This document shows, one piece after another, positions 1 through 8,472 of a DNA stretch of 21,677 nucleotides. The notes beneath the pieces were generated by a model. It did not search any database, was not told the DNA's origin, and was given only the letters and a program-made list of their open reading frames with translations. Positions within the stretch are counted from its first letter, which is position 1, and each line of letters begins with the position of its first letter. The translations under genes were made by a program, and so were the position numbers. Location: positions 1-21,677 of the IMG/VR virus record IMGVR_UViG_3300006752_000274, one strand, 5' to 3'. The stretch comes from a virus.

Positions 1-780
1 CAAACGGAACCTAAAGCAGATACATGGAAACAAGTTAGCTTTCCTGCGATCCTCGACTCAGGGAACCCAGTATGGCCAGAGTATTGGGAACTAGATGATT
101 TAGAAAAAGTCAAAGCGTCTATTCCTATTCGTAACTGGTCTGCTCAGTATATGCAAGAACCTACTTCGGAAGAAGGAGCGATTATAAAACGTGAATGGTG
201 GCAAGCGTGGAAAGGGGACTCAGTTCCAAATCTGGTACATGTGATACAAAGTTATGATACAGCGTTTAGTAAAAAAGAAACTGCGGACTATTCTGCTATA
301 ACGACATGGGGTATATTTTATCCTGATGAAGCTACCCCTCATATAATTTTACTGGATGCACTACGAGGTAAATATGATTTTCCTGAGTTAAAGGTTGTAG
401 CATTAGATGCGTATAAATATTGGGAACCTGAAACAATTATTATAGAACAAAAAGCTAGTGGTGAACCTTTGACACAAGAATTTCGTAGAATGGGTATACC
501 TGTTGTTCCGTTTACACCGACACGAGGTAATGATAAACATGCAAGAGTTAACTCGGTAGCTCCTTTATTTGAAAGCGGGTCTATTTGGTATCCACATGGA
601 GAAAAGTTTGCAGATGAAGTAATGGACGAATGTGCAGCGTTTCCTCACGGAGCTAATGATGATTATGTAGATAGTATGTCCCAAGCACTTCTTAGGTACA
701 GACAAGGTAACTTTGTTGAGTTATACTCTGATTATGTGGATAATGAGGATGTTCCACCAAAACAATACAATTATTACTAG
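1..780 (+). CDS. terL: Terminase large subunit, C-terminal nuclease part (5' truncated)
   Basis: The reading frame is open from base 1, so this is the last 259 residues of a longer protein; the first in-frame ATG at 151 is internal. The N-terminal ATPase domain with the Walker motifs lies outside the window. What remains matches the RNase H-like nuclease domain of phage terminases (Terminase_6C type). An Asp sits in SYDTAFSK (residue 86 of the fragment), a Glu in IIIEQKASG (149), and an Asp cluster in NDDYVDSM (220-224). These are the expected metal-binding acids. The protein would cut concatemeric DNA while docked on the portal, which is encoded 3.9 kb downstream. Its stop overlaps a strong ribosome-binding site for the next small gene. 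Family assignment is confident; the packaging mode (cos or headful) cannot be told from this part. Confidence 0.93.
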   Translation, partial: QTEPKADTWKQVSFPAILDSGNPVWPEYWELDDLEKVKASIPIRNWSAQYMQEPTSEEGAIIKREWWQAWKGDSVPNLVHVIQSYDTAFSKKETADYSAITTWGIFYPDEATPHIILLDALRGKYDFPELKVVALDAYKYWEPETIIIEQKASGEPLTQEFRRMGIPVVPFTPTRGNDKHARVNSVAPLFESGSIWYPHGEKFADEVMDECAAFPHGANDDYVDSMSQALLRYRQGNFVELYSDYVDNEDVPPKQYNYY

Positions 781-784
781 GAGG
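779..784 (+). promoter_or_regulatory. Strong ribosome-binding site for the 35-residue ORF
   Basis: AGGAGG overlaps the terminase stop codon and lies 4 bases before the ATG at 789. It is one of the best Shine-Dalgarno matches in the window and is the main reason for believing the very short ORF that follows. Confidence 0.7.
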
Positions 785-788
785 TTTC

Positions 789-896
789 ATGAAAAAAATC
801 AAAAGAAAGATTAAGAAGGCGTATAGCTTTTGTAAGATAAAATTAAGCTGGGTTAAAAAAAGATTATTTGGTAAGCTTTGTAAATGCGATGAGTAG
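789..896 (+). CDS. Small basic protein, 35 residues, function unknown
   Basis: This ATG-to-TAG frame encodes 35 residues beginning MKKIKRKIKKAYSF and ending KLCKCDE. Almost a third of the residues are Lys or Arg, mixed with aromatic and aliphatic residues, so it could form a short cationic amphipathic helix. There are three Cys, two of them in a C-terminal CKC. It is supported by a consensus AGGAGG placed four bases before the ATG and by its tight fit between terminase and the next gene, whose ATG (889) overlaps its last codons. I do not recognise a function. DNA binding, membrane interaction or a role as a translational-coupling leader are all possible. Confidence 0.6.
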   Translation: MKKIKRKIKKAYSFCKIKLSWVKKRLFGKLCKCDE

Positions 897-3618
897 TTTT
901 TTCTTTAAGAAAATAGCCCAAGGTTTAGGAAGCCTGTTAAAGAAGGGTCCAAGGAAAGAAGAGCTACCGACTAAAGTAGAAGACTTAGATATTTTAGATG
1001 CCCCCTTATCTCAGGAACTAGTCACTACGCCTGAAATACAAAAGCAACAAGTAGATGTAGCAGAACTTAAACGTATTGCACGAATAAAAAAAGATGCTAA
1101 TGATTTAAAGTTTGCAACGGAACGAAATCCTTTGCAAAAAATTACACCAAAAGACCCTACGTATATTGAAGGTAGTGATCCTTATTTCACGAGGGGCTTG
1201 GTTCAAGATTTCGATAAAGGTAGCAAGTCTATCTTACCACGGGCCTCGGTTCTTAGGGAACAGATTATAGCACACCCGAACAACGAACCACTGAGCCCGA
1301 ATGAGTGGGTTAAGTGGATACAAAGACGTATGAACAAATCTGTAAACTATTCTGATGAAAATACTTTAAACAAAATGGATTTGTCTATAAAGCAAACAGA
1401 AATTGATGATGCAAATTTATTTAAAACTAAATCTCAGTTTAGTAAAGAAGTATTACAGGCTATAGATATAGGAGATGATCCTGAAGTAGCTTTAGCTATA
1501 GATAAGTTTAGACAACGCTATGGTCAGAAAGAAGCGAAAAAATATTTGGATACTATAAAAAAAGATTTAAAACAAGATGTGGCTTCAGGTAAAAATGAGT
1601 TGGTAGGTGGTTATTTAAAAGCAGCACAAGACCAAGGTAAAAAAATATCTAAGCAAGAATTAATAAAAGTAGTAGAGAACAATCCGTTGTATCACGGAAG
1701 ACTAACACATTTAAAATATGACGATAGAGCAGAAGGAGCTTTAGAAGGTGGGTTAGATAAAATAGAAAAAGAATACCTTAACTTACAAAAATATATCGAT
1801 GATACGAATGAGGAGATTTCAAAATTTCTAGAAACCGATAACGATTTTAAATTAATAGAATCAAAAGATGCTCTTGGTAAAACTGTTCAAGGATACTCTA
1901 AGAAATATTCTAAAAAATTAAAAGATCAGATAGAAAAATATCAAGCAGATTTAAAAAAAATATCTAATCAAATATCCACAGTAGATGTTAAATCTAAATT
2001 TATGATGGAGCAACCTATAGATGTTTCGGGTGTTACTGTAATGGACAGTATGTATTCAAATAAATTACGTAAAGTAAATGGAGGTAGACTTGATGTAGAT
2101 ATATCAGGTGCAAAAAATACTGTGCAACAAATTATAAATAGTCTTGGCCCAAGACAAGCAGCTATAGAACAATTTTCTTTTTTGAACCAATCAGTTTACC
2201 CTAAAAAAATTGCTGAAGGCCCACAAATTTTAAGCAACGTATTTAGTAAGCTTAGAGAACTAGAAGAAAAAACAATAAAAGGTTATCTTAAAAAGTCTAA
2301 AGAAAATTTATATCCAGGTTATAGAAACTATATAGACTATGTCGTTGGTGGTGAACAAAAGTATGGAGAAATTGTTTTTAATATACCTGAGCATAATAAA
2401 AATTTCTTTAATGCTGTAGAAACAAACTCACAACATATGGGTGCGAGTCACTTGGGTACTACTAATGAATCTATAGATAGAAATTTTACACAAATTATTA
2501 GAGATAATGTTTCTGAAAAAGGTGGGAAGATGCCTAGATTACAAGATAGAGTTACACGATTGCAGGTAAACCCTGTGTATTTTTCAAGATACACTACTCA
2601 AAAATTAGATAACGGAGATAGTGTTATAATGATTAACGAACTACAGTCAGATTTTGGACAGAACTTAAGAAGATTAAAAGAGGAAGGAATAGAAAGAATA
2701 AACCCTTATAATACAGAATTTTTTTCAGGAGCTGCTGAAGAAGGAGCGTATGTAAATCAAAAACTACAAGATATTCAAAAAAGATTAGAAGGTTTAGATG
2801 ATGTTAGAATGGAAAAAGGTTTGTTAACAGATCCACAAAATAAAGAATATAGAGAATTATTGTTAGATGCTATGGTAGAAGAAAAGAAATTTAAAAAAGG
2901 ATTTAGTGGAGAGCAAAAAGATATGTTAAGTGCGTACAAAACTACAAATCAAGAAAAAAGATACCCCTATCTACCTTTATCTAGTATGCAAGGCGTATCA
3001 GATCATGCTGTTAAAACTTATGCAAAAGTAGCTTCAAAAGATTTGCCTGAAGTAACACATATCGCTGTGTATCCTGTAGAATTTTTACATGCTAGAAAAA
3101 GAGGTTTAGATAAAGCTCCTAATTTTATCCAGTACGGAACTCAACAAGGAAAAGCTGGTGTTAAAGATGCTGAAGGCACTATAGGTCTTCCTAGTAAAAG
3201 TTCAACGCTAATTAAAGCTATGGAAAAGTTTGCTAAAGATTATGGAATTGATCTTGAAAAAAGATTGGTATCCCGTTCAGATCCAGATAAACCTTATAAG
3301 TTAGTTTATAAAAAAGGGTCTAGAGAAGATAATAATATTAATCAAGGTAGAGGTAAAAAATTTTTCCCAAAGATGAAAAAGTACGAAGAACACTATGCGT
3401 CCTTTGCCACAGACAAAGAAGCTATAAGAGCGTTACGAGTTGCAAAAAAAATAAATAGAGATATTTCTCTTAAACTAATAGATAAGTTAAAAGACGGAAA
3501 ACCTAACCCTGAGCTGTATGACGAAATGATAACTTTACCAATACCTAATGATATGCTAGATTTACCTACTAAAGGATATTTCAAAGGGGGACTAGTAAGG
3601 TCAGGTTTTAAATGGTAG
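889..3618 (+). CDS. Large protein with ELQSD motif, polyvalent-protein-like
   Basis: A 909-residue hydrophilic protein between terminase and portal. I chose the ATG at 889, which overlaps the stop of the 35-residue gene; an in-frame TTG at 868 would add seven residues. The N-terminal half is Lys/Glu-rich and likely helical (around residues 180-380). The C-terminal half is more globular and carries INELQSDFGQ with Glu at about residue 584. After it come a PYLPLSS segment, a strand-like THIAVYPVEF, a YGTQQGKAG segment and an Ile/Lys-rich helix ending in YGIDLEKR. From memory, this order resembles the 'ELQSDWHQ' region of large polyvalent proteins of phages and conjugative elements, which are often injected with the DNA. 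That link is inference. The C-terminus (YFKGGLVRSGFKW) resembles the Lys-Gly-Gly tails of the neighbouring basic proteins. It could be an ejected internal head protein. Confidence 0.8.
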   Translation: MSSFFFKKIAQGLGSLLKKGPRKEELPTKVEDLDILDAPLSQELVTTPEIQKQQVDVAELKRIARIKKDANDLKFATERNPLQKITPKDPTYIEGSDPYFTRGLVQDFDKGSKSILPRASVLREQIIAHPNNEPLSPNEWVKWIQRRMNKSVNYSDENTLNKMDLSIKQTEIDDANLFKTKSQFSKEVLQAIDIGDDPEVALAIDKFRQRYGQKEAKKYLDTIKKDLKQDVASGKNELVGGYLKAAQDQGKKISKQELIKVVENNPLYHGRLTHLKYDDRAEGALEGGLDKIEKEYLNLQKYIDDTNEEISKFLETDNDFKLIESKDALGKTVQGYSKKYSKKLKDQIEKYQADLKKISNQISTVDVKSKFMMEQPIDVSGVTVMDSMYSNKLRKVNGGRLDVDISGAKNTVQQIINSLGPRQAAIEQFSFLNQSVYPKKIAEGPQILSNVFSKLRELEEKTIKGYLKKSKENLYPGYRNYIDYVVGGEQKYGEIVFNIPEHNKNFFNAVETNSQHMGASHLGTTNESIDRNFTQIIRDNVSEKGGKMPRLQDRVTRLQVNPVYFSRYTTQKLDNGDSVIMINELQSDFGQNLRRLKEEGIERINPYNTEFFSGAAEEGAYVNQKLQDIQKRLEGLDDVRMEKGLLTDPQNKEYRELLLDAMVEEKKFKKGFSGEQKDMLSAYKTTNQEKRYPYLPLSSMQGVSDHAVKTYAKVASKDLPEVTHIAVYPVEFLHARKRGLDKAPNFIQYGTQQGKAGVKDAEGTIGLPSKSSTLIKAMEKFAKDYGIDLEKRLVSRSDPDKPYKLVYKKGSREDNNINQGRGKKFFPKMKKYEEHYASFATDKEAIRALRVAKKINRDISLKLIDKLKDGKPNPELYDEMITLPIPNDMLDLPTKGYFKGGLVRSGFKW

Positions 3619-3649
3619 ACTATTACTATTAATTCTAAGGAGAAATATT

Positions 3650-4012
3650 ATGGGTAAAATGAAAGCAGGAAAAGATGCGTTTGATATATTAGCGTCAAAA
3701 ATTAAAGGACCTCAGGCTGATGAGCTATTTGATAAAGGCTCTGATTTAGTAAGAGATTTTGTAAGCGGTAAAATAAATTTATCTACTGTAAAAGGTCAAT
3801 TAAGAGATAGAATAAAGAAATCTATAAAAAAGAAAAAAAAATCTGAAGGTGAAGCAAGAGAAGCTGGTTATTTAAAAGAGTCTGACAAAAAAGCAGCAGA
3901 TTCGAAAAAGAGAATTATGGGTTTTAAAAAAACAGGAGGTTCTGTTAAAAAGAAAAAAGTAGCTAAAATGAATAAAGGCGGTATGGCTGACTACTATAAA
4001 GGAATGGTGTAA
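3650..4012 (+). CDS. Lysine-rich basic protein with KGGM...YYKGMV tail
   Basis: A 120-residue protein with a good Shine-Dalgarno (AAGGAG, 3637-3642) eight bases before its ATG. The first 50 residues look like a small folded helical region (DAFDILASKIKGPQADELF). The rest is dominated by Lys, with runs such as KKSIKKKKKS and VKKKKVAKM. Two Gly-Gly motifs follow Lys/Thr-rich stretches, and the protein ends NKGGMADYYKGMV. Almost the same tail ends the protein at 15385-15672. The stop overlaps the next ATG as TAATG, implying coupled translation. It lies between the ELQSD protein and the portal, so a head or DNA-associated role is plausible, but I recognise no named family. Confidence 0.8.
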   Translation: MGKMKAGKDAFDILASKIKGPQADELFDKGSDLVRDFVSGKINLSTVKGQLRDRIKKSIKKKKKSEGEAREAGYLKESDKKAADSKKRIMGFKKTGGSVKKKKVAKMNKGGMADYYKGMV

Positions 4013-4650
4013 TGACTAAAAGTGGCGTAAGAAAAGGCAAAGACTTTGTAAAAAATATGGAAAAGCTTAAAAAGATTTATGGTGGTAAAATACCGAAAAG
4101 TCTTTCTATTGATGAAGCTGATAAAGTATTAAAAAAAGTTACACCTATTAAAAGAAAAAAAGGAGGTAAAGCAACTAAAGAAAAAGTATCTCCAATGGGT
4201 TCTGATAATACTGTTAAAGGAGCTTTAGCTGAAGTAAACCGTATGTTAGATAAAAAAGCTCCTGACCTTACTAGAGCAGAGAAGATAAAACTTAAAGCTA
4301 TTAAAACAAAAAGATTTATGAAAAGTTTAGGAGGTTTTAAACCACCCATGAGATTTAAATCTGGCGGTGTATCAAAAAAGAAAAAGAAAGATCCTGTTAC
4401 TTCAAGATACCAAAAAATTCGTAATACGATATTAGCAGCTCCTGAAGCTGTAGAGATCGGTAGAGAAATTTTACAAAGTTTACCGATGAAAAAAGGTGGT
4501 ATGAAAAGATTAAAACCTATTCCTCCAGAAAATAAAGGGTTACGTAAATTACCAAGAGCTGTTAGAAATAAGATGGGTTACATGAAGAAAGGTGGAAGCA
4601 CTACAGCTAAATGTAAGTTAGGAAGAAACAAACCTACTAAATTATTATGA
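4012..4650 (+). CDS. Lysine-rich basic protein with repeated K-G-G motifs
   Basis: A 212-residue, very basic protein started by an ATG that overlaps the previous stop by one base. Short Lys/Gly-Gly motifs occur at intervals: KRKKGGKAT, RFKSGGVSKKKK, MKKGGMKRLK and MKKGGSTTAK. Between them are helical segments such as LAEVNRMLDKKAPDLTRAEK. The interval between motifs varies, so this is a scattered linear motif rather than a tandem repeat. There is no signal peptide or membrane segment. The end overlaps the portal ATG as ATGA. It may be an internal head or DNA-condensing protein; function is not known to me. Confidence 0.8.
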   Translation: MTKSGVRKGKDFVKNMEKLKKIYGGKIPKSLSIDEADKVLKKVTPIKRKKGGKATKEKVSPMGSDNTVKGALAEVNRMLDKKAPDLTRAEKIKLKAIKTKRFMKSLGGFKPPMRFKSGGVSKKKKKDPVTSRYQKIRNTILAAPEAVEIGREILQSLPMKKGGMKRLKPIPPENKGLRKLPRAVRNKMGYMKKGGSTTAKCKLGRNKPTKLL

Positions 4651-6983
4651 TAGAAAATGAAGAAGTAATTACAGAGGAAGAGGAAAGTCCTAATATAGAA
4701 ATTGAAGAAGAAGAGCAGATTCAAGAAGAACCTACTCAAGATTTTTCACAAGAACAGCAAGCTATTGAGTTTTACGGAAACTTAGCCGAACAAATTGATG
4801 AGCGTGTTCTTGGACGTATGGCTAGTGATTTGGTTTCTGATTACAAAAAAGATAAAGAATCAAGAGCTGATTGGGAAAAGTCTTACATAAAAGGTTTAGA
4901 TTTATTAGGGTTTAAGTACTCAGAAGAAAGTCGTCCTTTTGTTGGAGCTAGTTCTGTAACACATCCTTTATTAGCAGAAGCTGTTACACAATTTCAAGCA
5001 CAAGCCTATAAAGAATTACTTCCCTCTAACGGTCCTGTAAAAACACAAGTAATAGGTGAAAGAAACCCAGAAAGAGAACAACAAGCTCAAAGAGTAAAAG
5101 AGTTTATGAATTATATGTTGACAGACAAAATGGAAGAGTACACTCCTGAGTTTGATCAAATGCTTTTTTATTTACCCTTAGCTGGATCTACTTTTAAAAA
5201 AGTTTATTTTGATGAAGTTATAAAAAGAGCTGTTAGTAAATTTATACCAGCAGAAGATTTAGTGGTACCTTACTACGCAACAGATTTAAAAGACTGCGAT
5301 AGAATAACACACATTATTAAAATGAGTGAAAACGATATTCTTAAAAAACAAAGAGCAGGTTTTTATAGAGAGGTAGATATTTTACCATCCCGTTCTGATG
5401 ATAGTGATGTTCAAGATAAGTATAATCAGATTGAAGGCACAAGTGATACAGACGACAGAGATTATCAATTTAATATTCTTGAAATGCACATAGATTTAGA
5501 TTTAGAAGAATATGAAGTTGATGAAGATTTAAAAAATATTAAAGTTCCTTACATTGTTACTATCGATGAAGGTTCTCAAGAAATATTATCTATATATAGA
5601 AACTACAAACCTACTGATGAAACTTTTAAAAGAAAAGATTTCTTTGTTCATTTCAAATTTTTACCTGGATTAGGTTTTTATGGTTTTGGTTTAATACATA
5701 TGATAGGAGGCTTATCAAGAGCCGCAACTTCTGCATTAAGGCAATTATTAGATGCAGGAACTTTAGCAAATTTACCAGCTGGTTTTAAATCAAGAGGTAT
5801 AAGAGTTCGTGATGACGATCAACCTTTTCAACCAGGTGAGTTTAGAGATGTAGATGCTCCGGGAGGAAACATAAAAGATCAATTTATGTTGTTACCTTTT
5901 AAAGACCCGAGTCAAACTCTTTTTTCTCTTTTAGGTTTTGTGGTACAAGCAGGCCAGCGTTTTGCTTCTATTGCTGATATGCAAACAGGCAATGATAAAC
6001 AAAACAGAGCTGTTGGTAGTACTTTAGCTTTACTTGAACGTGGTTCAAGAGTTATGAGTGCTATTCACAAACGTTGTTATTATTCAATGCGACAAGAATT
6101 TAAACTTTTAGGAAATGTTTTTGGAACATATTTACCTCCAGTATATCCTTACGCAGTATACGGTGGTAATAGGTTTGTTAAAATGGCTGATTTTAGTTCT
6201 GAAGTAGATGTATTACCTGTAGCTGATCCTGATGTATTTTCTTTATCGCAAAGATTTACTTTAGCACAGACTCAGTTACAAGTTGCTTCTGCGGCTCCAC
6301 AATTACATGATATGAGAGAAGCGTATTATAGAGTGTATGAAGCATTGGGAACAAAACAAATTGATAGCTTATTAAAACCAGCTCAAAAACCTGTACCTTT
6401 AGATCCAGCTATCGAGAACAGTAATGCTATGAAAATGGTTCCTTTAAAAGCTTTTATGCAGCAAGATCATGATGCTCATATACAATCACACACAGCTTTT
6501 ATGAATACACGTATGGTTCAGATAAACCCACAAGTATATTCTTCTTTACAAGCTCACATTATGGAACACATATCATTTAAAGCTAGAGCTATTGTGTTAT
6601 TAGAGATACAAAATGATCAAAATTTAGTTCAAATGTCTAAAGCAGACCCAGAAAACTTTGAAGCATTAACGGATTCTATGATAGCTAAACAAATCGCTGA
6701 GTTAACACAAAGCTTAACTAATTTAGAAGCAGGTTCTTCAAAACCTGACCCACTTGTAGCTTTAAAACAAAGAGAGTTAGATTTAAAAGCTCTTGATTTA
6801 CAAAGAAAAGCTCAAGAATTTAGTGATGTAGAAACTAGAAAAAATGAAGAGTTTGATGAAAAGATAGATTTAGAAAAAATGAAACGAGAAGATGCAGAAT
6901 TTTCCTCAAGCGAAAGAATTAGAGTAGCAGATCAAAAAATAGATATTATGAGGGACAAAAATGAAAAAGAAAACAAGCAATAA
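4647..6983 (+). CDS. Portal protein
   Basis: A 778-residue protein, long for a portal but in the range of P22-like portals. The N-terminal 40 residues are very acidic (Glu/Gln-rich). The core starts near residue 70, with ASSVTHPLLAEAVTQFQAQ followed by KELLPSNGPVKTQ and a segment on conserved Phe/Tyr residues; I remember this arrangement from portal proteins of marine podovirus-like phages. FLPGLGFYGFGLIHMIGG near residue 340 and the following helix (SRAATSALRQLLDAG) fit the portal stem and long-helix region. The last 100 residues are a charged Gln/Lys/Glu helix (LKQRELDLKALDLQRK), probably the C-terminal barrel or coil. It forms the dodecameric DNA gate to which terminase docks. ATG overlaps the upstream stop (ATGA), and the end overlaps the next gene by 23 bases. 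Confidence 0.9.
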   Translation: MIENEEVITEEEESPNIEIEEEEQIQEEPTQDFSQEQQAIEFYGNLAEQIDERVLGRMASDLVSDYKKDKESRADWEKSYIKGLDLLGFKYSEESRPFVGASSVTHPLLAEAVTQFQAQAYKELLPSNGPVKTQVIGERNPEREQQAQRVKEFMNYMLTDKMEEYTPEFDQMLFYLPLAGSTFKKVYFDEVIKRAVSKFIPAEDLVVPYYATDLKDCDRITHIIKMSENDILKKQRAGFYREVDILPSRSDDSDVQDKYNQIEGTSDTDDRDYQFNILEMHIDLDLEEYEVDEDLKNIKVPYIVTIDEGSQEILSIYRNYKPTDETFKRKDFFVHFKFLPGLGFYGFGLIHMIGGLSRAATSALRQLLDAGTLANLPAGFKSRGIRVRDDDQPFQPGEFRDVDAPGGNIKDQFMLLPFKDPSQTLFSLLGFVVQAGQRFASIADMQTGNDKQNRAVGSTLALLERGSRVMSAIHKRCYYSMRQEFKLLGNVFGTYLPPVYPYAVYGGNRFVKMADFSSEVDVLPVADPDVFSLSQRFTLAQTQLQVASAAPQLHDMREAYYRVYEALGTKQIDSLLKPAQKPVPLDPAIENSNAMKMVPLKAFMQQDHDAHIQSHTAFMNTRMVQINPQVYSSLQAHIMEHISFKARAIVLLEIQNDQNLVQMSKADPENFEALTDSMIAKQIAELTQSLTNLEAGSSKPDPLVALKQRELDLKALDLQRKAQEFSDVETRKNEEFDEKIDLEKMKREDAEFSSSERIRVADQKIDIMRDKNEKENKQ

Positions 6984-7671
6984 AAAAAGTAAAAGCTCTA
7001 AATTTTTAAATGTAGCCTCTACGGTGTTTGAAACTGTTGGTAAAACTCCTTCTAACCCAATTAGACAAGATAAAATACCTTCTTTAGCTAATTTTAAGGC
7101 AAAAATTAGATCAAAACGATCTCAATCAGGTAGAAAAAAAATGTTTCCTATGCCTTATGAAATAAAAAAAGCAAAAAAAGGTAAAATTATGGAAAAACCT
7201 TTAAATCCTTCAGTAGCTAATAAAGTTGTAGATAAAATTATTAAAAGTAAAAAATATTCTTATGTTAATAGAGCAATGAACCCTAAAACGCCTACTAAAA
7301 ATAACCAAACTTTGAGAACAATGGGATCAGATGGTAAATTATTTCCTACTATACGAATGGTTAAAGGTAAATTAAAACAATACAAACCCAAAGAAGCTAT
7401 TAAAATAACCAAAAAGAAAAAAGATGCAATTAATGTAACTAACATAGCACCAACTTATGTAAGCACAAAAGATGTGTCTTTAGCTTTGTCTGATAGAATA
7501 GGTAAAGCAAGAGGAGCCCCACCAAAAAAAGGACCTTTACCACAAGGTTTAAGAATAGGAGCTATTTCAGATTTAGGTTGCCCTCATCGTGAAAATGGTG
7601 TACAAGGTAGTGATATACAAGGAGTAAAACCCTTGCAAACGAAAGGTAAAAAATTTACTGGTGTTAAATGA
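6961..7671 (+). CDS. Lysine-rich basic protein with FTGVK terminus
   Basis: A 236-residue, highly basic protein whose ATG lies inside the end of the portal gene. Lys-rich stretches (MKKKTSNKKSKSSKF, ITKKKKDAI) alternate with Pro/Ser segments, and there is no hydrophobic core long enough for a membrane helix. The C-terminal part contains GAPPKKGPLPQGLRIGAIS and CPHRENGVQGSD, then ends KKFTGVK. The last five residues match the pattern seen at the ends of three other basic proteins in the window (aromatic, K/T, G, aliphatic, any). Its stop overlaps the next start as ATGA. No family recognised; probably virion-associated by context. Confidence 0.78.
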   Translation: MKKKTSNKKSKSSKFLNVASTVFETVGKTPSNPIRQDKIPSLANFKAKIRSKRSQSGRKKMFPMPYEIKKAKKGKIMEKPLNPSVANKVVDKIIKSKKYSYVNRAMNPKTPTKNNQTLRTMGSDGKLFPTIRMVKGKLKQYKPKEAIKITKKKKDAINVTNIAPTYVSTKDVSLALSDRIGKARGAPPKKGPLPQGLRIGAISDLGCPHRENGVQGSDIQGVKPLQTKGKKFTGVK

Positions 7672-8273
7672 TTGCTGGCGATTCTTTAGAATACGAATTT
7701 ATAACAGAAGAAATAGAAAAGTTAAAACTGAACGATATAGTTCTAACTTGCGAAATAGGATTGAGAAGAGGGCTTGGTTCTAAAACGATAATGGACGCTG
7801 TAATATCTAAGGGAGCAGTTTATTATAGACATATTGCTGTTGACCCTTATGGTAATTTAAATTACCAGCATTATGATGACGGTATTCCCACTACAGCAGA
7901 CTACACTGATTACATGAAAGTTGAAACCTTAGTAGACTTACATAAGTACACACAGTTTGCTTTTTTTGAGTTTCCAGATACTTATTTTTTTAAAGTTATG
8001 AAAGATGGTTATCCTTTAACTGTTGATGGAAAAACATATCTACATAATAAATATTCTGTAATTCATTTAGATGGCCCACATACTACTTTAGCATTAAATC
8101 AACAGATACAATTTTGTATGCGAAACATGGAAGACGAAAGTTTAATTATTATAGACGATTACCAAACATTTAACATGACTTCTATTGATTGGTCTTTACA
8201 AAAAATTGGATTTAAAGAAGTTCGTAGAGGAGATCGTAAATTAATTTATAAACGACATGATGAAAACATTTGA
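7668..8273 (+). CDS. Class I SAM-dependent methyltransferase-like protein
   Basis: A 201-residue protein resembling the Methyltransf_24 family. A glycine-rich motif CEIGLRRGLGS (residues 28-38) fits the SAM-binding motif I, with an acidic residue following the next strand in HIAVDPYG (Asp59). VIHLDGPH (131-138) and LIIIDDYQTF (159-168) fit the later strands of the Rossmann-like fold, with the usual paired Asp. The substrate is not clear: the catalytic motifs of DNA adenine or cytosine methyltransferases (DPPY, PCQ) are absent, so a small molecule, sugar or protein is more likely than a DNA base. It sits between a basic protein and the lysis/head genes and is coupled to both neighbours by overlaps. 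Confidence 0.72.
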   Translation: MIAGDSLEYEFITEEIEKLKLNDIVLTCEIGLRRGLGSKTIMDAVISKGAVYYRHIAVDPYGNLNYQHYDDGIPTTADYTDYMKVETLVDLHKYTQFAFFEFPDTYFFKVMKDGYPLTVDGKTYLHNKYSVIHLDGPHTTLALNQQIQFCMRNMEDESLIIIDDYQTFNMTSIDWSLQKIGFKEVRRGDRKLIYKRHDENI

Positions 8274-8472
8274 TCAAGCATGGAGAGCAGCTATTGCACA
8301 CAAAAAATGTTCTTTTTGTGAAGAAGAAGCCATAGATTATGAGAAATTTAAATATTATTGTCAACAACATTGGAATAAACTGAAAGGATTACCATATGAC
8401 CTTACTAAGCTTAATAGGACCAGCGACAAAACTAATCGGAAAATTCGTAGAAGACAAAGACAAAAAAAATGA
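8257..8472 (+). CDS. Small Cys/His protein, zinc-ribbon-like, overlapping the holin
   Basis: A 71-residue protein starting at adjacent ATG codons (8257 and 8260) and overlapping the methyltransferase-like gene by 17 bases. The central part, KKCSFCEEEAIDYEKFKYYCQQHW, has a CxxC pair followed about 17 residues later by CxxH, which would form a small zinc site. The last 24 residues are Arg/Lys-rich (KIRRRQRQKK) and are encoded in the region that also encodes the holin N-terminus in another frame. A nucleic-acid-binding or metal-bound regulatory role is likely for such a fold, but no specific function can be named. Confidence 0.7.
   Translation: MMKTFDQAWRAAIAHKKCSFCEEEAIDYEKFKYYCQQHWNKLKGLPYDLTKLNRTSDKTNRKIRRRQRQKK

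Noticed and set aside
868-888. TTG start extending the ELQSD protein by seven residues
   Set aside because: An ATG at 889 lies close by and overlaps the upstream stop in the style of the other genes; there is no clear SD for the TTG.
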